Shown here: one piece after another, positions 35,101 through 48,752 of the stretch
How positions within the stretch are numbered: position 1 is the stretch's first letter
How the letters are laid out: every line of letters begins with the position of its first letter
From: Coriolopsis trogii
Taxonomy: Eukaryota > Basidiomycota > Agaricomycetes > Polyporales > Polyporaceae
Assembly (NCBI GenBank): GCA_020543525.1
Contig: JAHYIO010000001.1
Span: 4,568,274-4,632,273, forward strand
Length of the DNA stretch: 64,000 nucleotides
Reading direction: 5' to 3'
Notes under the pieces: model-generated
Told to the model about the DNA's origin: nothing
The model's input: the letters and a program-made list of their open reading frames with translations, nothing else
Database searches by the model: none
Program-made: the position numbers and the translations under genes

Positions 35101-35767
35101 CTACCACCTGAACAGCCGCCTCAACCCGCTCGACACCGCGCCGGCCACGCTCCCAACCCGCGAAGCGACCCCTCCCAAGAAGCTCTTCGCCCCGTCCCCC
35201 CACCCCGGCTCACGCCTGCAAGCGCACCCACACTTCTCCTCGCAGTCGCAGTCCACGCACTCGCACTCCACCCGCGCTCTCCGGAGGCCCCACCAGATGA
35301 GCCCGACGCCCGCGACAGCGCCCAGAGCGGCCAGGACGGGGACCACGACGTGGGGCGCGACGAGCGTCGCCCCGGCCGACTGGAGGACGGAGAAGACCCC
35401 GCCCGTGTGCGCACCGTAGATCGCGGACTGCGCGACGGCGGCCAGGCTCCCTGCCGGTACGTGAGACGGTGACGGTGATCAGCACTCGACGATGGCTCAT
35501 CTGGACGAGCCTGAACATTCGCTCACCTGCGGCGACGCCTCCCGAGGTGAAGCCCACGCTGGTGAACAGCGCGGACAGACCCGCGGGGACCAGGCCGAGG
35601 ACGGTCGATACCCCCGTGAGGGCCGCCCCGCTGCCGAGGGCGAGCCAGCGTAGGATTCTATCCGATGGCGGGGTGGGCCGCACACCCCTCGCTGAGCGGC
35701 TGCTCGGGCAGGTGGTGCACTGACGACGAGAACGGTGTGCATCCTTTTTCTTGGAATTGTCCGTCAT
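35101..35767 (-). CDS. IFI6/IFI27-like small membrane protein
   Basis: Member of the interferon-alpha-inducible protein 6 family (Ifi-6-16), hydrophobic proteins placed in mitochondria in animals; the fungal role is unknown. ATG at 35767 opens MTDNSKKKDAHRSRR, a basic N-terminus. Exon 1 carries ILRWLALGSGAALTGVSTVL and GLVPAGLSALFTSVGFTSGG. A 77-base intron (GTGAGC donor, CGGCAG acceptor) splits GVAAG-SLAAVAQSAIYGAH. The core continues TGGVFSVLQSAGATLVAPHV and a further membrane span (LAALGAVAGVGLIWWGL). An unusual cysteine-rich tail follows (CECVDCDCEEKCGCACR), suggesting metal or disulfide chemistry. The GF(T/G)SGG...SLAA..QS...G..F..LQS.GA pattern is diagnostic. A second family member lies 1.7 kb away. 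Confidence 0.88.
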
Positions 35768-36508
35768 GGCGATGTACGTTTGTGCGATGCGTCTACGCAA
35801 GGGGTGGTGGATGGTAGGAGGTCGGGGAACGCGTTGGGGGTTCGTGCCCTGCACAAGGCATATATACATACAGAACTCTATTCGTTCGAGCTCCGACGGG
35901 CTTCTGGGGGGTGCTGCGGTAAGTGCGAGCGTTGGTCTGGCCTGAGTGCGATGGTACTCATCGCCCGTACGTAGGGAAGCATTCCCGAGATGAGACATAC
36001 GTAGGATGCGCATAGAGTTGAGGCATCCCAGTCCACGGCGAAACATGAATCATATGCAGTGCCACCATCGCGGGTGGAATCTGAGCCCTCTTATGCAGCG
36101 CAGATCCCACTCGTGGCTCACGCGTACTATGTCGCGTCCACGGGCATCTCGCACACCTCAGTGGTCGGCAGGTATCTGATAGGACGAGGCCCTTCCCGGG
36201 AGGATTACCACGTAGCCACTAAGATGCGTATGAGAGATCCATGCTGAATCGAGTACTGGATGACGTACCGCGGCTATTGGCCCGAAGCCTGGAGTACTCG
36301 CTCCAACTTGGGCGGGCAAGTCTGCGATGGACTGTAAGTATATGACCGGGCGCATCGTGACCTGTGTCCATCAACGGAAGAATGTGGTTCAAGGAGAGCA
36401 GGATAGGCTGACTGGATTCGGAAGGCTGAATGGTACTACATAAGGCTGACAGAGATACAGTTACAAAAGTACGGTTACGATACAAGCGAGAGATACGGAG
36501 GGAGTAGA

Positions 36509-37179
36509 TCAGGAGGAAGAGAAGAGGGACTCGTCGCCGTCGAGGGTGAGGGAGCTGATCCTATGCGCGCCGCCTTCCTCCTTGATCCTGAATGAGGAAA
36601 AGCAGGCATCAGGAGACGCGCAGAGCAGAGAGAGAGACGAGCGACGTACTCGGCTGACGCGGTGACCTCGGCCGGCTGATTGGCGTCGGAGCGGGTCCAG
36701 AGGAACTTGGTGGCAGGCTTGGGCAGGGATTGGCAACGCGTGGGAGGCAGAGAGGAAGGAGAAGAACGGACCTTGGGAGAGGCGTCTGGAGAGACAAAGT
36801 TGGCAGAGTCGGGGTTCCACTTGCGTTGGAGGGCGAGGAGGGCCTGCTTGAGCCCGTCGTTGTCGACGTGCTTGCCGCAGACGACGCCGGTGGCGTCGCG
36901 AGTGAAGAAGTTGAGGAAGCGGGTGGTAAAGAGGTCGACGGGGCCGTGGCCCATGATGCGGATGCCGTTGGGGAGGGAGGGGGGCTTGTTGAAGTGGATG
37001 TGGGGAGAGGCGAGGAGGGTGGCAAGACGGTCCTGGAGGAACTCGGGCGTGTTTGGGTCTGGGTGTGCAGGGCCCGACATGGCGAGCGAGCGGGAGAGGG
37101 CGGGGAGGGCGCAGACGGGGGAGCGGGCGAGGGCAGAGGAGAGGAGGGCGAGAGAGAGAATGGCAGGACGGAGGAGCAT
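36509..37179 (-). CDS. Conserved hypothetical, NTF2-like candidate
   Basis: Three exons: 37179 to about 36773, then PATKFLWTRSDANQPAEVTA after an intron, then IKEEGGAHRISSLTLDGDES after a second intron, stopping at 36509. The first 20 residues (MLLRPAILSLALLSSALAR) resemble a signal or mitochondrial targeting sequence; alternatively translation starts at MSGPAHPDPNTPEF near 37081. The body (DLFTTRFLNFFTRDATGVVC, GLKQALLALQRKWNPDSANF) reads like the small alpha+beta NTF2/SnoaL fold seen in many uncharacterised fungal proteins, but I cannot confirm the fold. No catalytic residues are assigned. Confidence 0.6.
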
Positions 37180-37462
37180 GAGAGGGCGGGCAGCAAGCAA
37201 GGGTCGTGACGTCGTTCCTCGGGCGCTCACTCGACCAGTCTGCTGCACTCTGGATCCGCTGCATAACATACGTCGTCCCATCGTTCTAACGCCGTCGAAT
37301 CCCAGGCCTAGGACACGCACTGCATGGCCCACAACACACTTAACACACGACGCCTCACTGCAGCTGCAGCTCCCGATACCCTTACCGCAGCAGCACCCGC
37401 AGAAGAAGCCGTCCACACTCAAGTACCCCTCCAACCATGCTGCTCACCTCCTCAACACCCTC

Positions 37463-37764
37463 ATGCCATTCCTCGCAGGTGCGCCGTCCACCCCCCATCC
37501 ACACCCTCCACTGACACCTTTCCTCGCCAGTCCTCCTCCTCACCGCCCCGCTCAAGCTCCTCCTCACCCTCGTCGGCTTCGGCTCCGGCGGCGTCATAGC
37601 AGGCACGTCCCCTCCCCTCCCGCCCTCTCTCACCCACCCACTCACTCGCCCACCGCGCAGGCTCGATAGCAGCCGCCGTCCAGTCCGTCTTCTACGGCGG
37701 CGCCGTCGCCGCCGGCAGCCTCTTCGCCCTCCTCCAGTCCCTCGGCGCTATGGCCCTCATCTAG
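37463..37764 (+). CDS. Second IFI6/IFI27-like small membrane protein
   Basis: A very short member of the interferon-inducible-6-like family. Coding reads NHAAHLLNTLMPFLA-VLLLTAPLKLLLTLVGFGSGGVIAG in part, then SIAAAVQSVFYGGAVAAGSL and FALLQSLGAMALI. ATG at 37463 is the only in-frame methionine nearby, giving about 63 residues; an upstream exon is possible because the frame stays open to the left. Intron 1 is GT-AG (acceptor CGCCAG near 37532). Intron 2 appears to use a GC donor (GCAG|GCACGT, about 37600) with acceptor GCGCAG near 37660, because no GT donor keeps the frame of IAG-SIAA. The LVGFGSGG and GSLFALLQSLGA blocks define the family. Confidence 0.8.
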
Positions 37765-38516
37765 GCGCCCTCCCGAGTCCAAGTCCGAGTCGCCCGAGCT
37801 TGCACTCTATAGCTACACTCACGTACCGTACTTGTATGTATGTATACCACACACGGACCGTGTATCCGACAGGGACTGCTTTAGTAGTCACCCTTGCCGT
37901 CCGAACCCCAAGCTCACGCCTGTGAATGCCAGGGGCAAGTCGCGAGCACCTGCACCCTGCACCCAAGAACCGCTCGCGCGCGTCCTGCCGGGCCACCCAC
38001 CATGTCCCAGTCCAGCACAGCCTCTCGCCGTTCTCCAAACACGTCCAACGATCGCCATCGTGCATCCACGCTCACATCGTACATGCCCGCCACGCGCCGT
38101 GAATCTGGAGTCGTGTATATCATTCTCGGCCTTTTCGATCAATACAGGGGAACCGATGCTAACGCTACGTAGACGGTCGGCAGCGCCCCAAACACGATAC
38201 CGCGAGGGAACTGGGAGCCGAGGGGACACGTACAGGATGGGAGGGGGTATTACACGTTGAAGAGAGGCATGACGGCGAGAGTCGATAGGTAGTGATACTA
38301 GTACTATACCGCAGCGACGGGAACATAACCTGATGCGTAGATCGGCCATACGCCAACAGAGACACAGGAGGGGAGAGAGGCCGAGCACAGGGAAAACGGC
38401 AAGAAAGGACTGGAGGCAGTGAATGAATCATCTATATCGCTCGAGTCCGCACGGATGATGGCATGTCAGAGAGCTACAACGGAATGCTACAGAAAGAATC
38501 GTCACGACACGTGGCT
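37765..38516. other. Intergenic interval, no gene seen
   Basis: This is the 3' flank of the IFI6-like gene and of the MAP kinase gene, which converge here. Overlapping open frames on both strands lack motifs. Confidence 0.45.
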
Positions 38517-40306
<1,790 letters not shown>

Positions 40307-40927
40307 ATTGGTCGTGTACGTGCAGGAACGGATGGCTGAGTGCTCGTGAAGGAGAGGAGACAAGGGGTGTAGGAGAGGACGAGATAGGGAGGCAGACGGG
40401 TGGCGGAGGGCAAGGAGAGGGGAGACGGGAAACGAGGGAAATGAGAGAGAAGAGGACGAAGGCGGAGGGGCAAGTGCAGGAACGACAATGTCCCGCTGCT
40501 CGCTTAGCTAAGCGTCCTCTATAACCCTAACGCAGCTCCTCCCGTCTCGATCCCCTCCCTCCCCCCACTTTCTTGAACCCTCGAAAATATCCTCTGCAGA
40601 TCTGTGCTGGCCCTCCCTTCCTCCTCACAGTTTTTGTGGATTTGTAGGATGGCTGAGAGGGCAGGAAAGAGAAAACGAGGCGAGTAGGGTTAGGTATGAC
40701 GTATGCGAGTGGTAGCAGATGGTCGTTGCCTTGGGCCTGCCGATGACGTCGTCCGGTGTTTGCCTACGCCTGAGTGATCGCTGCTGCCCTGTCCCCAATG
40801 CATACGTTGCGGGCCAGGCTAGGTCTTGCCTGTTCCTGACAGCTACAGTGTGGGCGCCTAAAAAGAAGCGCCGGAGGGTGGTGAGGTCATCTCGCCAGGA
40901 CTTGCCTCTCTCTGCACATACGCTACG
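40307..40927. promoter_or_regulatory. Divergent promoter region of hog1 and cytochrome b5 reductase
   Basis: The two flanking genes are transcribed away from each other from ATGs at 40306 and 40928. The 620 bases between them hold pyrimidine/purine-rich tracts (for example GAGGAGAC-type repeats at 40340-40460, which are CT-rich on the hog1 sense strand) and no gene. I cannot point to a specific factor site. Confidence 0.5.
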
Positions 40928-42458
40928 ATGTCGTTCGTTCGTGCTTCGTTCACTGCTCGCTCTGCCGTCAGTCCACTCCTTCTCTCTCCCTCCCTAGCTA
41001 CTCGCTGACGTCACCCAGCTCGCCCATGCCCGGCGGTACTCGACCGCTCCTGGCCCGGCCACCCCAAAGTCCACTAACCTCGCTCTCTATCTCCTCGGCG
41101 GCAGTAAGTCTCTCCCATAGTCCCTCTCCCTCCTCTCCTCAATCTACCCAAAGGTGCCGCCGCTCTCGGTGCATACTACTACCTCGACCGTACCGGCGCC
41201 CCCGTCCCCGTGAAGGCCAAGATCTCTGACAAGAGCGCTCTTGACCCCCAAAACTTCCTGGACTTCAAGCTCAAGAAGGTCGAGCCTTACAACCACAACA
41301 CCGCAAAGTGCGTTCTTCGCTTCTACCCTGTGATGAGAAGCCCGACCGTCCAACGTGATCATCCGCCACGAGTACCGACCCGGACTCACCCGACCCGCGA
41401 TCATCTCTTCACGCTGCGCACACCCGCCCCCACTCACGCTCTGCCTCAGGTACATCTTTGAGCTGCCTTCCGATACCGCGGCACTCCTCCCCGTCGCCTC
41501 ATGTGTCGTCGTCAAGTCCGCCGCCGACTCCCAGAACCCCCTCCTCGACGCCAAGGGCAAGCCCGTCATCCGTCCCTACACCCCCATCTCTCCCCCCGAC
41601 CAGGCCGGCGAACTCACCTTCCTCATCAAGCACTACGATGAGGGCAAGATGTCCAAGTACATCCACGAGCTCAAGCCCGGAGAAAAGCTCGGCATCAAGG
41701 GCCCCATCCCCAAGTTCGAGTACAAGAGTATGTGTCCTTCTACAGCTCGCATTTCGACCACTCCGCTGACTGTACACACACGCACAGTCAACCAGTTTGA
41801 CGAGGTCGGCATGATTGCAGGCGGCAGCGGAATGTATGCGCTCCCATACTGTCTCCGTCTACTCTCCTTCTGACCAACACCTATAGCACCCCAATGTACC
41901 AGATCCTCGACTACGCCCTCAAGGATCCCTCGAACAAGACCCGGTTCACGCTCATCTTCTCAAACGTGACCGAAAAGGACATCCTCATGAAGGAAGACTT
42001 TGACGCGCTCAAGAGCAAGTACCCCAGCACGTTCAACGTCGTCTACACCGTCGACAAGGCAGACGCCAACTGGAAGGGTGAGCAGCGACTCCACCGTCTC
42101 GCTCTGTACGTGCCCCTCTGAGTCATTGTCCTAGGTCCGACTGGGTACGTCAACTCGGAGCTCGTCCAGCAGCACCTTCCTCCCCCGAACTTGGGCGAGA
42201 AGGCAAAGATCTTTGTCTGCGGTGCGTTGCGTTGCGTTCCTTCCCCCTCGACTTGTTCCGAATTTCTGACGCATATATGCACGCAGGTCCTCCCGGTCAG
42301 GTCGCCGCCGTGGCGGGTAAGAAGGAGGGCATGAAGCAGGGCGCGCTCGCCGGCATCTTGAAGGATCTCGGGTATACCGAGGACCAGGTGCGTCGCGAGT
42401 CCTGGCGTGCGATGTGCTTCTACAGACTCATAGCTTCGCGCAGGTGTTCAAGTTCTAG
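40928..42458 (+). CDS. NADH-cytochrome b5 reductase 2, mitochondrial (Mcr1-like)
   Basis: Flavoprotein passing electrons from NADH to cytochrome b5-type acceptors at mitochondria. ATG at 40928 opens MSFVRASFTARSA; a splice gives LAHARRYSTAPGPATPKS, a mitochondrial targeting leader, then a membrane anchor (TNLALYLLGG-SAAALGAYYYL). Core motifs follow in order: NHNTAKYIFELP, the FAD-binding RPYTPISPPDQAGE, TFLIKHYDEGKMSKYIHEL, the NADH motif MIAGGSG-ITPMYQIL split by an intron, FTLIFSNVTEKDILMKEDFD, and AKIFVCGPPGQVAAVAG. A last splice yields EDQ-VFKF and the stop at 42458; the FKF C-terminus is standard. Eight or so exons. All motifs appear intact. Confidence 0.94.
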
Positions 42459-42684
42459 ATTTACTTGGTTATCTAGATGTGCTAGCAACTTGGAGAGTAT
42501 AAATACAAGGCCGAGCGCTTATGCATTGGCCACTCCGAGCACGTGGTGAGAGCGGTGTCTTGTTCTCCGTTGTCGGCGGTGGTTACATGGCGAGTATAAC
42601 GCGGTCCGTGTTTGGTATGTGCATGTGGTATAAACCGTCACGGTCTGTGGTCGCGAGGTCGACTACTTGCGAGGCCCCTTCATC

Positions 42685-44849
42685 ATGGACGAAGTGGCAC
42701 CGTTTCCCTCTGACGGACAGAGAGTGCTTGGGAATCTGGTAGGCGACGTCATCATCGACGACCTCGTGCAGCACCTGGACGTGGAAGACATCTTGGCCCT
42801 ACGACGGGTGAGTGCTTCGACCGCTCTGTGTCGACGATCACCAACCGCGCGCCAGGTCAACTCGCAGTACAAGCAATGCGCGGAAAGCTCGATCGTCTGG
42901 AAGCGGATCATTGAACGCACAGCGCACAAGCTCCCGCCCCTCCCGCCCACCCCGCGCTACTCCTTCGCCCGCCTGACGGGGCTCGAAGCGCAGCGGCTCG
43001 TCACCCGCGCGCTCTCGTTCCCCCGCCAGTGGGACAAGGACGAGGGCGCGTTCGCGTTTGCGCGCACGTGGGGCATCGGGACCGCGGGGCGGGTCGTGCT
43101 CGAGATGGCGCTCCTGCCGGGGGGAAAGTATATCGTGGCGGCGGTGGCGGACCGGACGCGGACGCGGTTCGCGGTGGACTTTTACACGTCGGACTTTGGG
43201 TACCGGGCGGGGTTCCCGGTCGCGCGGCTCCCGGTGGAGGGGCGGGCGTTTGGGCTGAGGGCGCGGTATGCGACGGTTCGGGGGCGGCATGGGATCGTGG
43301 TGGGGTTCGTGAGGAGGGTGTGTCGGCATCGGCGGTATGAGGGGACGTGAGTGCGGCAGGGCTGATGTCGGGTGTGGAACTAACTTGTTCCCTGTCCGAC
43401 AGCTTTGACGTGAACGGGATCGGGGTGGAGGAGAAGGCCGGGCGGTTCGCGAGCATGGTCAAGTACGAGTGCGCGGTGGTCCACATCCCGCTCGAGTCGA
43501 TCGAGCTGTTGTGCGAGGGCGACGAGGAGGGTGGGCGACCGACGGATTCGCGCGCGTACCGGACGCTCGCGCAGCAGCAGCCGCGGCCGTTCCAGCTCCT
43601 CGCGGAGATCACGTCGAGGGCGCATATCAGCAACGTCGTCGTGGACGAGGACGTGGGCGGGGTGCCGCTCGTCGCGGTGTTGAAGCACCCGGATCGGATC
43701 GTGTACAAGAATCTGGACGGGGGACCGGGGCGGACGATGCTCTGTGCGCCTCATCCGTCCTTCCAGCACCTGGTGCGTGTTGTGTGTGTGTTTTGAATGT
43801 GAATTCTGATGGTGGGGCAGCCTCATACTATCCTGGCGTTCACCATCCTCCCTTGCCAGCGGCAGTTCCTCGTCGTCCGCTGTGCAGGCGCGGACGGCGA
43901 GGACGAACCGGACCCTTTCGAGATCGTGATGGAAGGAGAGGATGAAGTCGAGGCCGAGGCAGACAACGCGCCCGGGCCGTATTACTTTGCCGAGCTGTAC
44001 GACATCGACCTCGTCGACCCCGCACACGGCGGCGCCGCCATGTACACCGCCACGGCGGTGTCCCGGAGTGCGGTGTGCGATGCGCGGGGGAACCGATGGG
44101 AGCGCGTGTGGCTCTCGGACCATGGCCTCGGGCCTGCGCTCGCGAACGACCAGTCTTTGCGCGCGTACCTCCATCTGCGCCGGCCTTGGGGGGCGTATGC
44201 GAGGCCGGACCCGGTCGTGCTGTTCGTGCAGTGGGCGCGGACGTGTGCGATCACGTACTGGATGGTCTTCCCCGAGCGCGTCCCTCCCTCGTCACGGTCC
44301 GCGTCCTCGTCTGAGGGGCAGGGGGCGAGCGCCGTCACGCCGCGGTGGCGGTACGCGATTGACGAGGAGGACGAGTTTGTGACGTGGAGCGAGGAGGATG
44401 GGGAGGAGCTGGGGGAGGAGGTGCTGAGGGCGCTGAACGGGAGCTATGCCCATCGGGTCTTGCCTGGGTCGGTCAGGCCGATCGTGTACTCGGTCTCGCG
44501 CGAGAGTGTGGGTGCGGACCGGTTCGATATCGGCTTGGTCGGTCGGCTCTGGGAGGCTGCGCTCTTGGACCGTGCGGGGCGTACGAGAGTGAGAGGAGGC
44601 GCTGATGCTGGTGGTGGTGGGGACGAGGACGAGGACGGATCGGAGGCGGAGGTCGAGGCGGAGGTGGGGGCGGGGAGTGAGGAGGGGAGGTATGGGGAGA
44701 CGAAGCTGATCAGGATGGGAGAGGAGGCGAGGAGGGACGTGTCTGCGATTGCGTGGGACGAGACGATTGGCCGGCTGTGTGTGGCTTATGCGGACCAGGC
44801 GCGGATTGCGGTGTTTGACTGTGCTGGGGCGCCGTTGAGGGTGGGTTGA
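42685..44849 (+). CDS. F-box protein with large C-terminal region
   Basis: ATG at 42685 (MDEVAPFPSDGQRVLGNL) opens an F-box: DVIIDDLVQHLDVEDILALR, then RVNSQYKQCAESSIVWKRII, with intron ~42808-42855 inside it. The remaining ~600 residues have beta-rich segments (VVLEMALLPGGKYIVAAVAD, HISNVVVDEDVGGVPLVAVL, HTILAFTILPCQRQFLVVRC) reminiscent of a propeller-like fold, plus an acidic low-complexity stretch at 44630-44690. Introns near 43350-43402 and 43772-43820 join EG-TFDVNGIG and FQHL-PHTILAF. A final intron may exist near 44842, in which case the C-terminus extends beyond 44849. Probably an SCF adaptor; the substrate is unknown. Confidence 0.78.
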
Positions 44850-45357
44850 GTTTCTGTGAGTGGTGTTCTGAGTCGGTCAAGGGTGTACTGGTACTGAGTA
44901 GCCTTTTGTGTGGTGGACTGTGCGAAATGCTCGACTGCATTCGCGGCATTGGTCTGTTGATGCTGAAGGTGGACGAATGAGCAGTCTTTCTCACTAGTCT
45001 CGCATACTACATAAGAAGAGCGCTTGATGTTTTCGGCTCACGTGATAATCTGCAAACCTACCAAGTTGCTTCAGCGGCCGCAGCATCGTCCCTTGTCCTC
45101 TCCTTCTCACTACGATCCCAGTTCAACTTGGAGAAAAAATTGACAGATCTCCAGGAGTTGGAACAAATCAAGTCCTATGGCAGGTTCGTTCCATAGGGAC
45201 TTTTTGTAAGGCTAGAGCTCAAGGAGTCCCGGGTCGCGACTCCTCACAACCTTTAAGAGCAGTTCAAGAGCACCGGGGCCAGCCATGGCACCCTTGACCC
45301 ATTTTACTTCACTCTTTCGTTCACTCAGTTCTGTGGTTTGCTGAAATCAATGTGATA

Positions 45358-47980
45358 GGCAGAGGAGAGTATTACAAGCAACTGTACGGTGGCAGGGGCC
45401 GGGGACGAGGTCGCGGTCGCGGCGGCAGGCCATACGCTGAACCCCCGGGGCAAAGTGCGTCAACTCCTGATGCACCCGCCGCGAAGCGTCCACGTCCAGG
45501 TTAGTGGAGTGATACGACGAACTCGCTGCCCCTCCTGCAGATGGTGCTGATATGCATCGTAACAGCCTCGCACCGTTCATCGGACGAGCTCCTGTCCATC
45601 ATTCGAACCCTCAATGGCAAGAGCTATCCAGCCTACCGCGATATCCAAGGCTAGTAGCGAGGATCTTTCTCCACATCTGGTAGCATTCTATCTGACGTGC
45701 TTACTTGAGGTAGGTTCTTGGGTTTACCAGGCGGGTTTCACCCTTCACGTGGATTACATTCAAGGCGACCCGTACGCACCCCCGAGCAAATTCAGGCTGT
45801 TCATCCCACAGTCTGTATCCCTCTTTCCCCATACTCTGATGTCAACACCTGTCCGGTGCGTCTAGTCAAATTTTTCATATATGGTGGGGTGTTCAACGCG
45901 ATCTTGTCTGAACCGACTTGATAGGAGGATTGCCTTGTGCGACTATCTGACACGACAGGTCTGTCGTGCTGTTGACTCGCGGTATTCGCGTCGCGAGAAC
46001 CACACGGGTGGATGGGCAAGTGAGAAAGGTGGACAGGTGTCTCTGGATCGTCCTGGGCAACAGGTCCTTGAGCGCAGCTCCGTCGTCGTAGTCGACGCAC
46101 ACCGTGGAGACCACCCGGAGGGAATAGAGCTGCGCTTCTGTGTCAGCCTCCCAGCTCAAGGTGAGGATTAATGTCAGGTAGTCTGCAGTTGGTGATATAA
46201 CCTCCATACTCAGGGCGGTCGATTCTGGGACCCCAGGCACTGGAAATCTTCTCCTCCACCGTCACAGGACTCTACGAAAGCCTGCTTTATACATCACAGG
46301 ACCCGGAACGCTTAGCAGACTTCGTGGACTCCATCGAGGACCAAGAGGAGCTCCGCCGTCAAGTGATAGATGCAGGTACGAGCGCGGCTCCTTCGTGCTG
46401 CGCCACTAGACGTTCCCTAACCTTCGTGAACAGGTGCTGTAGCGTTTGTACCCAACGGCGCCATTCTTCCACGTTCAAGCGGTGCATCCGACGCGCCCAT
46501 GACATCTCCCGGTGTCGTCCCTTTCCAATCACCACCCAATCTTGAGCGCACTTTCACACTACCCCATAGAGGCGCGATTGTCGGCATGGTCATCCCCCGA
46601 GGTATCATCATGGTTGCTGGGGGCGGTTTCCACGTACGTGCACATGTTATACATTCGCGCGGATGGAGGTCACAACGTGGGTGATAGGGGAAATCCACGC
46701 TTCTCTCCGCATTAGCGTACGGATGCTACAATCACGTCCCCGGAGGTACGTGGGTTCTCGCGGAGGCTCGCGTCTTTGAATCAGGCTCATTCCTTAGCAG
46801 ACGGTCGCGAGTTCCTGGTCGCGTCCCCATACGCACTATCAATACAGGGAGAAGACGGACGTGCGATCACCAACGTCGACATATCACCCTTTATAGCCAA
46901 TCTTCCGGGTGGCATATCGACCGCGTCGTTCTCTACGAGAGATGCCAGCGGGAGCACATCGATAGCAGCAGGCGTTGTAGAGGTTTGCCCAATAGCCCTC
47001 CTTTGCGGTTCCCTTCAAGATAATCTGCTAACGTGTGCATGGATAGGCTCTGGAGCTGGGCGCGGACACATTGCTGTTCGACGAGGATACATGCGCGACA
47101 AACTTCCTAATCCGCGACAGGCGTATGCAGCGGTTGATCTCTGCTGATCCTATTACTCCTCTTGTCTACAAGGTAGGCCGTACGACTGTGTATCGAGTCT
47201 TAAGCCCGCTTAGCGAGGTCCGCAGGTCCGCTCAATGTTCACCGACCATGGCTGCTCGTCTATTCTCGTGATTGGTGGTTGTGGTATGTCCTGGGCTTCT
47301 ACATCTCAGCCTGTCGGGACTGATGTACCTTTGCTTCACTACTAGGCGATTACTGCGATGTTGCAGACCTTGTTCTCGAAATGCGCGCCTACAGATGCTA
47401 CGACATTACCCCAAACGCCAAGCGCATCGCTCATGAGATTCCATCCGCCGTGCCCGAGAACGAAGGTCAGTGTCAACGTGGTCCTCTCAAGGGATACCGG
47501 TCTGATACGTACCGAATGTAGCTGTTCACTTTGGTGCCCTCCGCCCTCGAAAACTTGATCTTACATCCCTGCCCTCACCCGATACGAAGATGACCGTCCG
47601 GACGCGTTCGAGAGTCGATATGGCGCTCGGAGGAGAGCACGAAACGTTGGAGCTCTCTGCTCTCGTACAACTCGCACATGAAAGCCAGACGCGCGCGATC
47701 GTAGCTGCTATTAGGCATCTTCACCCGTTCCGTAAGCAATCGTCCAAGGGCGATTCGGAGAGAGACCTGTCGGAGTGCATGAAGGCGCTCGAGGAGGAGC
47801 TAGACATGCATGGCATGGACGCACTATGCACCCGGGACAGAATCGACGGGTTTTTGGCGCGTCCGAGGAGCATCGAGGTCGCGATGGCATTGAACCGGAT
47901 GGTATGTTCCTTACTTCGCCACCATCCTAAACAAGAGCTGAGCTTTTTGCACCGTACAGCGCACTATCGGGCTATGCTGA
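45358..47980 (+). CDS. ABC-class P-loop ATPase (COG3044 family)
   Basis: A predicted ATPase related to bacterial ABC-class proteins and trypanosome MRB1590, an RNA-editing factor; the fungal function is unknown. Recognisable blocks: an RG-rich N-terminal stretch (GGRGRGRGRGRGGRPYAE), LNGKSYPAYRDIQ-GSWVYQAGFTLHVDYIQGDP, RRIALCDYLTRQV, a segment from ILGPQALEIF to YESLLYTSQ, and RGAIVGMVIPRGIIMVAGGG. The Walker A is split by an intron (GFH | GKSTLLSALAYGCYNHVPG). ITNVDISPFIANLPGG, ASFSTRDASGSTSIAAGVVE, ADTLLFDEDTCATNFLIRDR (Walker B), VRSMFTDHGCSSILVIGGCG and RSRVDMALGG follow, ending ALNRM-RTIGLC at 47980. The intron after RDIQ seems to have a GC donor. The start is not fixed: the first exon may lie near 45170 or earlier, and 45500-45600 is ambiguous. 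Confidence 0.82.
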
Positions 47981-48752
47981 GACAGTGAAAGGCAATGTTC
48001 CGAAGTTGAAGCTCAACGTACGGCGTGGCACAAGCCTAGGAAGTGCGAGTGACCAAACGGAGTGAAGGTCTTTGTATATCACCTCGCGCATGACTCAATT
48101 GTCAATGATTCAATGATTTCTTGACCAGTCTGGTAACGGAGCGATATGGATTCCGACTGGGCGCGCGATCAACTGGCGCAGAGGCTGACGGCGACGTCCC
48201 AAGACACGAGCATGATGTAGTAACCGTATGATGCGTGACAACAGCCTTCCCAAACGACGCCCTAGGAGCGTTCGACCTCGAGAGTGGTACGAGCATCTCC
48301 GCCAAAGACGTGGCTCCGATGGATGCAATCGGACTATGTGACTAGGAGAGGAAAGTGTCGCCTTGTTGACGCGACTGCGCCTTGACTGTGGTACGATAAC
48401 AGTCAGGTTGAGGCGGTGATTGGGGATGTCCATCTCGACCCCTTTGCGACCACGGTCACACGAATGACATAAATCCTTAGCGAGAGAGCTGTGGTTAAAG
48501 TCTTGCGTGACGAGGGGCAGAGCCGAGACAAAGCACTGCCAGTGGCTTCGGGCCACGGACAACCGAATCAGCGTACGCAGACAGTCAGACGCCGTTTGAT
48601 GTGCAGGTACTGCGGGCGCGCATACGCGTCGCACGCCTTATCGACCGCCCAAAAGTACTAGTGAATATGACCCATCGGCAAACGTCAGCGGGTGGTTGAC
48701 ATGCTCCCTCAATTAATGCTCGTTCGAGTGCGATTACCGTCGAACAACAGAA
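47981..48752. other. Tail-to-tail intergenic interval
   Basis: This lies between the convergent ATPase and dehydrogenase genes. The minus frame 48110-48634 has no recognisable motif and I do not call it. Confidence 0.45.
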
